Origin: Acidobacteriaceae bacterium
GTDB taxonomy: Bacteria; Acidobacteriota; Terriglobia; Bryobacterales; Bryobacteraceae
Assembly (NCBI GenBank): GCA_019240405.1
Contig: JAFAYL010000013.1
Coordinates: forward strand, 1-64,000
Length of the DNA: 64,000 nt
Direction: 5' to 3'
The notes under the pieces were generated by a model, which did no database searches, was not told the origin of the DNA, and was given only the letters and a program-made list of their open reading frames with translations. Positions 59,151 through 64,000 of this stretch are shown in pieces; the first letter of the stretch is position 1, and every line of letters starts with the position of its first letter. Position numbers and translations under genes: made by a program.

Positions 59151-60869
59151 CTAGGCCCAGTAATGATTCCGGCCACCAGGGCAACCTTTTCCGTCGGTAA
59201 CACTTGTGAGTACATCGTTTGCCGCTGTCAGGTCGCGGCTGTAGCATTCGCCTTTGGAATCGCTGAAGAAATAGTGTTGGGCGCTACTTTGATCCTGGTG
59301 TCCGGTGATCTGAAAGGATGAATTGATATCCAGGATATCTCTCGCCGAGACAGTGTTCGAGAGGTTGCTCGAGTACACGAGCGAGCCATTCCATTTATCT
59401 GCGTTGTTCTCGAGATATCTTTGATTGATTTTTGTCGCCTGAGCCAGAGAGCCGTCTGAATTGGGAGTGAGCGCGATGTCAACGGTCAGGGGGAATGACA
59501 GTTTCTTCTCGCTTTCGGTAACGACTCCTCCATTCGTAACCCAGGTCTTTAGAGTCAGCTTTGTTGATTGCGCGATATCCTGCACATACCGGGTCGCGTT
59601 TATTGTGAAGTCTTGTGCATTGCTGAAATCCATCGTCTGGTTCAGACGAGTTTGAACTTTCCCGTGAGACGTGTTCACATAACCTGCGATGGTGAAGTCT
59701 CTCGAAGAGCTCACGGTGACGGTTCCGCTAATGTTTGAACCGGATGTTTTCAAGTTTTCCTTGACGTTGGGCGAGGGTTCAGCGGAGAGCGTGTTCTCAG
59801 TTAGCTCGCCGGTAACTTGTTTCGATCCATGATCGAGATAAAGAAACAGCGTCGCCGTAGCGTTGAAGTAGTTGTTTACGTTATAAACGCTCATCCCAAT
59901 TTCATGAGTGTGGCCGTCGCTTAACAGGCCTGCGAACGGCGTCAAATCGACGCGGTATGGCGCGAAGTTCAACGTCTGAACTCCGGGGATGGGGCGCCAC
60001 AGGTAAGGATCGATTCCACCGGTGAATATCCATGGATAGACGGGCGCCACGCCTGCGGGTTTGCCGTCAATGCTGATTTCGGTTTCGCGAAAAGCGGTAT
60101 TTCCGCAGCTCTGCAGTTCTGTTGCAACGTCGTTGGGAACACAGGTGTACCAGAATTCGTCGTTGGACTGGCTCTGCGCAAAAACGTCAAAGTACGCTCG
60201 CTCGATATTGGTCGGCAGCGAGTACGTTTGGGTTAGCTGACTAGCTGGGGTGGCAAGGATCTGTGCTCCCGCAACGTTCGGAAATGCGAGGACGACGTCA
60301 GGCGTTAACGGCGCATGCTCACCCTGGCAGAGCGGATAGAATCTGAGACCGGCGCTCCCATGAATGATGCCCGTGTAGGTGCTGTTGACCAGATTGCCGA
60401 GCTCGACTTCGCCAGCTTGCGGCTGCTCTAAGAGTGCGGTGTAATCGGTCAGATCACGTTCCACGTGCCAGCTCGGGCTGAGGTGTTTTGAGGGCTCGGC
60501 GGTGGTGCCGAAATAAACCGTGACGTTGCCGATCTGTATTTCGCCGGTTCGATCATACTGCCGTCCAGCCGTGACCGAGAAATCTGCGGTAAACACGATC
60601 TTGGCCCAAGGCCCAGGGCAAGCGGCCGGCGGATTGTATGTGAAGGTCTGCGTGTTGAAGTTCTCGAAAAGGTAATTGGAAAAGAGCTTCACGTCACAGG
60701 GCGTGACATTCGGATGCTGAATGGGCGGATCCGCTGTGACGGTATCCGGCGAGCCTATGTTTGGCGAACCACCGGAATTGCTTTGCGCGGTGGCGCACGC
60801 CGGTATCAAAATCAAGCTACCGATCAAAGTCAGAATCAAGTTGCAATCGAGAATCTGGGGACGTCGCAT
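59151..60869 (-). CDS. Secreted PNGase A-type peptide:N-glycanase
   Basis: 572 residues with signal peptide (LILTLIGSLILIPACATAQ). Hallmarks of the PNGase A family are SNYLFENFNTQTFTYNPP, CPGPWAKIVFTADFSVTAGRQYDRTG, FWYTCVPND, SCGNTAFRETEISIDGKPAGVAPVYPW and IFTGGIDPYLWRPIPGVQTLNF. Plant and fungal members remove N-glycans from glycopeptides; acidobacterial PNGase H+ from Terriglobus belongs to the same family. Several Cys suggest periplasmic folding. ATG 60869 begins the signal peptide; a longer frame upstream overlaps the divergent gene. Confidence 0.9.
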   Translation of the reverse strand: MRRPQILDCNLILTLIGSLILIPACATAQSNSGGSPNIGSPDTVTADPPIQHPNVTPCDVKLFSNYLFENFNTQTFTYNPPAACPGPWAKIVFTADFSVTAGRQYDRTGEIQIGNVTVYFGTTAEPSKHLSPSWHVERDLTDYTALLEQPQAGEVELGNLVNSTYTGIIHGSAGLRFYPLCQGEHAPLTPDVVLAFPNVAGAQILATPASQLTQTYSLPTNIERAYFDVFAQSQSNDEFWYTCVPNDVATELQSCGNTAFRETEISIDGKPAGVAPVYPWIFTGGIDPYLWRPIPGVQTLNFAPYRVDLTPFAGLLSDGHTHEIGMSVYNVNNYFNATATLFLYLDHGSKQVTGELTENTLSAEPSPNVKENLKTSGSNISGTVTVSSSRDFTIAGYVNTSHGKVQTRLNQTMDFSNAQDFTINATRYVQDIAQSTKLTLKTWVTNGGVVTESEKKLSFPLTVDIALTPNSDGSLAQATKINQRYLENNADKWNGSLVYSSNLSNTVSARDILDINSSFQITGHQDQSSAQHYFFSDSKGECYSRDLTAANDVLTSVTDGKGCPGGRNHYWA

Positions 60870-60909
60870 AGCAGGTTCACGATAGCACAGGTTTCGTATC
60901 GTAGAGTGG

Positions 60910-61779
60910 ATGAACTCATCCGTTGAAAGGCTCGTATTTATCGGGGTCATTTGCATCGCCGGAGCACGTGCCCAGAATCTTTCTGTCAAATGGGAGGAGC
61001 TCACCGCCGCGGATTTTCAAAAGGCGATCGGAAAGAGTCAGGGTACGTGCGTGCTGCCGTTTGGAATCATCGAGAAGCATGGGCCGCAGTTGCCTCTGGG
61101 GACGGATCTGATAAATGTCCGCTACGTTTCGCAGCATGCGGCGGAGCAAGAGTACGCGGTTATTTTTCCTGAATACTATTTCGGCCAAATCTTCGAAGCT
61201 AAGCATGAGCCGGGTACGGTCGCGTACAGCGCGCGCATGCAGATGGAGCTGCTGCAGGAGACGACTGACGAGATGGCGCGAAATGGCTGCAAGAAGGTTC
61301 TGATTGTAAACGGCCATGGCGGTAATAACAACTTTCTGCCGTACTTCGCGCAGTCGCAGTTGGCAGCTCTGCGCGACTATGTGGTTTATGTCTTTTCGCA
61401 TGCCCGGTACCCCGCAGGGCGGCCGGCGCTGAAGTCGACAGTTGATATGCATGCGGGTGAATCGGAGACTTCGCACACGATGATTTCGCGGCCTGATCTG
61501 GTGCATTTGGATCGCGCGGCAAGCGAATCGGGCGGCGATCAGAAGCGGTTGAATCTTCCGGAGGGGGTCTACACAGGAATTTGGTGGTACGCGCGTTTCC
61601 CAAATCATTATGCGGGCGAGGGCGCGGCCGCAACTAGGGAACTCGGCGAGTTTGATATGAAGGCGTGGACGGATCAGGTGGCGGGGGCCATTCGTGCCGT
61701 CAAGGCTGACCAAGAGAGCCTGCGCCTGCAAACCGAGTTCTTCGAGGGATCGAAGCATCCGATCGAAACGAAACAATAG
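60910..61779 (+). CDS. Secreted creatininase family amidohydrolase
   Basis: 289 residues with N-terminal signal peptide ([15 protein letters not shown]). Creatininase-family motifs are [49 protein letters not shown] and [14 protein letters not shown], providing Glu, His and Asp metal ligands. Members act on creatinine or on formamide intermediates in cofactor synthesis; export makes a degradative role more likely. It is divergent from the PNGase gene, 40 bp apart. Confidence 0.9.
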   Translation: MNSSVERLVFIGVICIAGARAQNLSVKWEELTAADFQKAIGKSQGTCVLPFGIIEKHGPQLPLGTDLINVRYVSQHAAEQEYAVIFPEYYFGQIFEAKHEPGTVAYSARMQMELLQETTDEMARNGCKKVLIVNGHGGNNNFLPYFAQSQLAALRDYVVYVFSHARYPAGRPALKSTVDMHAGESETSHTMISRPDLVHLDRAASESGGDQKRLNLPEGVYTGIWWYARFPNHYAGEGAAATRELGEFDMKAWTDQVAGAIRAVKADQESLRLQTEFFEGSKHPIETKQ

Positions 61780-61799
61780 GCTCCTTGGAAACTTTGAAT

Positions 61800-62105
61800 A
61801 TGTTAGTCGTTCATGTTCACGTACACGTAAAACCTTTATTCATTGACGCATTCCGCGAAGCGACGCTGGAAAATGCGCGGAATAGCATTCAAGAGCGTGG
61901 GATTGCCCGGTTTGATGTGCTTCAAGACTCTCACGATCCGACTCATTTCGTGCTTATCGAGGTATATCGGACGGCCGACGCCCCCGCGCGCCATAAGGAG
62001 ACGGCTCACTACCAAGCGTGGCGGGATAGCGTAACGGAGATGATGACCGAACCTAGGAGCAGCGTTCAATTTACTAACCTGTTTCCACCCGACGAAAGTT
62101 GGTGA
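61800..62105 (+). CDS. Antibiotic biosynthesis monooxygenase (ABM) domain protein
   Basis: 101 residues from ATG 61800: [56 protein letters not shown] and [18 protein letters not shown]. This is the LsrG/YgiN-like ABM fold, dimeric alpha-beta barrel proteins such as quinol monooxygenases. The 5' VHVHVHV stretch is unusual. The stop overlaps the ATG of the alcohol dehydrogenase gene by one base (TGATG), so they are co-translated. Confidence 0.88.
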   Translation: MLVVHVHVHVKPLFIDAFREATLENARNSIQERGIARFDVLQDSHDPTHFVLIEVYRTADAPARHKETAHYQAWRDSVTEMMTEPRSSVQFTNLFPPDESW

Positions 62106-63256
62106 TGCAATTTGATTTCGCTACCTCGGCGCGAGTTGTATTTGCGCGAGGAGCAATCGCTCAATTGCCGAGTATTGTCGGTGAGTTCGGCAGACGAGTG
62201 CTGCTTGTTACGGGGCGCGATTCCAGGCGCGCCTCGAAGCTGGTTGGCGAACTGCAGCGGGCCGGCATCGAAGTCTTTGTTTTTGCGGTGGATGGCGAGC
62301 CGACGCTGGAAATTGTCCGACAGGGCGTGAAGTCTGCGCGAGAGCGCGCTGAAGTTGTGACCGGCTTCGGCGGAGGGAGCGCGATTGATGCCGCCAAAGC
62401 GATCGCGGCACTGGCTCCGAATTCCGGCGAGCCGCTCGACTATTTGGAGATTATCGGCAAGGGACACGCTCTCGAACGCTCCACGTTGCCGTTCATCGCT
62501 GTTCCGACAACTGCGGGAACGGGCGCCGAAGTGACGCGCAATGCGGTCCTCGATTCGCCCGAGCATGGAATCAAAGCGAGTTTGCGGAGCCCGCAGATGC
62601 TTGCGAAAGCGGCGTTGATTGATCCTGAATTGACCCTAAATCTGCCGGCGAACCTGACCGCCAGCACGGGTTTAGATGCATTGACGCAACTGATTGAGCC
62701 CTACGTTTCAGCTCGCGCAAACCCGCTCACGGATATGTTTTGCGTGGAAGGAATGAAAGGCGTTGCAAGGTTCTTAAAGATTGCCTACCGGGACGGCCAA
62801 AATTGCGAAGCGCGCGAGTCCATGTCTTTTGCTAGTCTGTTGGGCGGTCTGGCGCTGGCTAATGCAGGACTTGGGGTGGTGCACGGTTTCGCGGCACCTC
62901 TTGGCGGGATGCTTCACGCCGCCCACGGCGCGTTGTGCGCGGCTGTGTTGCCGCATGGGATGGCGATGAATATTCGCGCGCTGAGGGATCGCGCTCCTGG
63001 CGATAGCGCGATCGAACGATATCGGAAAATTGCGCGAATTTTGACAGGCAACTCGACAGCCGAACCCGAGGATGGAGCGGAATGGGTCGGCGTCCTTTGT
63101 CAGGACCTTTCAATTGCACCTCTTCGCGCGCACGGTCTCGAGGCGCTGCAAATACCTGTGCTCGTCGCAAGGGCTGCCAGAGCAAACAGCATGAAGGGCA
63201 ACCCCGTTGAGTTGAGTCAAGCCGAATTGACGGAAATCGCTGAGCGGGCGCTGTGA
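62105..63256 (+). CDS. Iron-containing alcohol dehydrogenase
   Basis: 383 residues, group III dehydrogenase. The NAD-binding GFGGGSAIDAAKAIA, the IAVPTTAGTGAEVTRNAV stretch and the metal-binding His of VVHGFAAPLGGMLHAAHGALCAAVLPHGM are clear. Substrates vary (maleylacetate, lactaldehyde, hydroxybutyrate). ATG 62105 shares its A with the TGA of the ABM gene; upstream TTG 62099 and GTG 62102 are alternatives. The ABM-dehydrogenase pair points to a small oxidative degradation unit. Confidence 0.92.
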   Translation: MQFDFATSARVVFARGAIAQLPSIVGEFGRRVLLVTGRDSRRASKLVGELQRAGIEVFVFAVDGEPTLEIVRQGVKSARERAEVVTGFGGGSAIDAAKAIAALAPNSGEPLDYLEIIGKGHALERSTLPFIAVPTTAGTGAEVTRNAVLDSPEHGIKASLRSPQMLAKAALIDPELTLNLPANLTASTGLDALTQLIEPYVSARANPLTDMFCVEGMKGVARFLKIAYRDGQNCEARESMSFASLLGGLALANAGLGVVHGFAAPLGGMLHAAHGALCAAVLPHGMAMNIRALRDRAPGDSAIERYRKIARILTGNSTAEPEDGAEWVGVLCQDLSIAPLRAHGLEALQIPVLVARAARANSMKGNPVELSQAELTEIAERAL

Positions 63257-63260
63257 ACGG

Positions 63261-63290
63261 AAAGGGACGAGGCGCGTGCCTCGCCCCTAC
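63261..63290 (+). repeat. GC-rich palindrome after the dehydrogenase gene
   Basis: The core GAGGC-GCGT-GCCTC, extended by GGG and CCCC on the sides, forms a hairpin, without a following T run. Palindromes of similar make-up (GAGGC...GCCTCGCCCCTAC) are scattered in many bacterial genomes, so this may be a dispersed repeat rather than a terminator. Confidence 0.45.
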
Positions 63291-63325
63291 TTGAGGGGAC
63301 GTTTGTAAGCTGAGGGTATCTTCTA

Positions 63326-64000
63326 ATGCGATTTGTTACTCGTTGTTTCACAGGTATCCTGCTGCTCGGCGGCGTTGTGATGAGCTTGCCTGCTCAAAGC
63401 GCGAACACGAATGTCACGCGCACGACGCTCGACAATGGTCTGCGCGTCGTAATTATTCGCGATGAGCTCGCTCCTGTTGTCACAATCGAAGACAACTACC
63501 TGGTAGGCGCTGACGAGACACCGGCAGGATTTCCGGGCATGGCGCATGCTCAGGAGCACATGACATTTCGAGGATGTTCGGGGCTGAGCGCCGATCAAAT
63601 CGCGGCGATCTACGCGCAGTTGGGATCCGACCAGAATGCGCAAACACAGCAGAACGTAACGCAGTACTTCGCGACGGTTCTCACGAAAGACCTGGATATC
63701 GCGCTTCGCGTGGATGCCGCCTGCATGGCAGATATTGGCGACACGCAAGAGGAGTGGGCCGCCGAACGGGGAGCGATTGAGCAGGAAGTTGCGCGCGATC
63801 TCTCGAATCCAACTTACAAATTCATCACTCGCCTCAACAAGGATTTATTTGCGGGCACGCCATACGAACATGACGCGCTGGGTACGAAAGCGTCCTTCGA
63901 TCAAACGACGGGCGAAATGTTGAAGAAGTTCTATCGCAACTGGTATGCGCCGAACAACGCGATTCTGGTGATCACTGGGGATATCGATCCTGCTTCGACG
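63326..64000 (+). CDS. M16 family zinc peptidase, N-terminal part (cut by window edge)
   Basis: The frame from ATG 63326 runs 225 codons to the window end. Signal peptide TRCFTGILLLGGVVMSLPAQS is followed by NVTRTTLDNGLRVVIIRDELAP, the inverted zinc motif HAQEHM (HxxEH) at about residues 72-77, and the second Glu in ERGAIEQEVARDL. LKKFYRNWYAPNNAILVITGDID is the usual end of the first M16 half. It is 69 bp downstream of the dehydrogenase gene. The C-terminal half is outside the window. Confidence 0.92.
   Translation, partial: MRFVTRCFTGILLLGGVVMSLPAQSANTNVTRTTLDNGLRVVIIRDELAPVVTIEDNYLVGADETPAGFPGMAHAQEHMTFRGCSGLSADQIAAIYAQLGSDQNAQTQQNVTQYFATVLTKDLDIALRVDAACMADIGDTQEEWAAERGAIEQEVARDLSNPTYKFITRLNKDLFAGTPYEHDALGTKASFDQTTGEMLKKFYRNWYAPNNAILVITGDIDPAST

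Noticed and set aside
60916-61776. A 286-residue open frame antisense to the creatininase gene
   Set aside because: Rich in Arg, Leu and His with no domain; it mirrors codon bias of the real gene, which has clear motifs and a signal peptide.
1-64000. CRISPR array, complete insertion sequence, rRNA operon or secondary-metabolite cluster
   Set aside because: No regularly spaced repeats, transposase, rRNA sequence or synthase modules were seen on either strand.

Overview
The window looks like a chromosomal segment of an Acidobacteriota genome, probably of the Solibacter/Bryobacter type. This is an inference from gene content: an Oar-like TonB-dependent receptor with an N-terminal carboxypeptidase-regulatory domain, two tandem VWFA-related secreted proteins of the acidobacterial kind, a broken MacB-like orphan permease next to a PadR regulator, and an acid PNGase of the type described from Terriglobus. 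There is no 16S rRNA to confirm it. The segment is densely coding, with many 4-bp start/stop overlaps and only four stretches of about 300 bp or more without a solid gene.

Layout. 1-6.3 kb: a truncated nuclease-like gene, yraN, a methyltransferase, a class III aminotransferase and a 1,067-residue TonB receptor, all on the minus strand. 6.4-14.2 kb: assimilatory sulfate reduction, with cysD, cysN, cysH, a TauE/SafE sulfur anion permease, a HigB/HigA-type toxin-antitoxin pair, sulfite reductase (divergent), precorrin-2 dehydrogenase and uroporphyrinogen-III methyltransferase. A 26-bp motif (20/26 identical) occurs in exactly the two intergenic regions that start these transcripts. 14.2-19.4 kb: glutathione peroxidase, glucose dehydrogenase, GH15 glucan hydrolase, YfiT/DinB protein, and a VOC gene between two near-identical direct repeats. 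19.4-25.5 kb: a possible group II intron remnant, an ECF sigma/anti-sigma pair with a secreted protein, an RhaI-type isomerase whose ribosome binding site lies in a terminator-like hairpin, two VWFA proteins and tRNA-Val(GAC). 25.5-30.2 kb: M28 peptidase, recombinase-like protein, YyaL-type thioredoxin-fold protein and an Hfq-like protein with an N-terminal extension.

30.3-40.5 kb is a housekeeping run on the minus strand: zwf, Trm112-like, glycosyltransferase 9, MsbA-like ABC exporter, YicC, gmk, rpoZ, coaBC, family 4 UDG, tmk and holB. 40.6-49.8 kb: RNase T2, trehalase, lipase maturation factor-like, YjbQ, CPBP protease, S9 peptidase, and a second ECF sigma operon with a membrane anti-sigma-like and a CpxP-like protein. 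50.2-53.4 kb: a compact membrane-stress operon of XRE regulator, NfeD-like protein, flotillin and PspA. 53.4-57.1 kb: an ADOP permease pseudogene, its PadR regulator (probable CTG start, near-consensus promoter overlaid by a perfect 10-bp inverted repeat), an MFS transporter and a GYD protein. 57.3-64 kb: hybrid histidine kinase, acidic hypothetical protein, PNGase A-like amidase, secreted creatininase-like protein, ABM monooxygenase, iron-containing alcohol dehydrogenase and the start of an M16 peptidase.

No CRISPR array, complete insertion sequence, rRNA operon or biosynthetic gene cluster was seen. The best leads for new biology are the shared sulfur motif (which may also tie in the TonB receptor), the RBS hairpin before rhaI, the XRE-NfeD-flotillin-PspA operon with its His-rich loop, and the extended Hfq-like protein.
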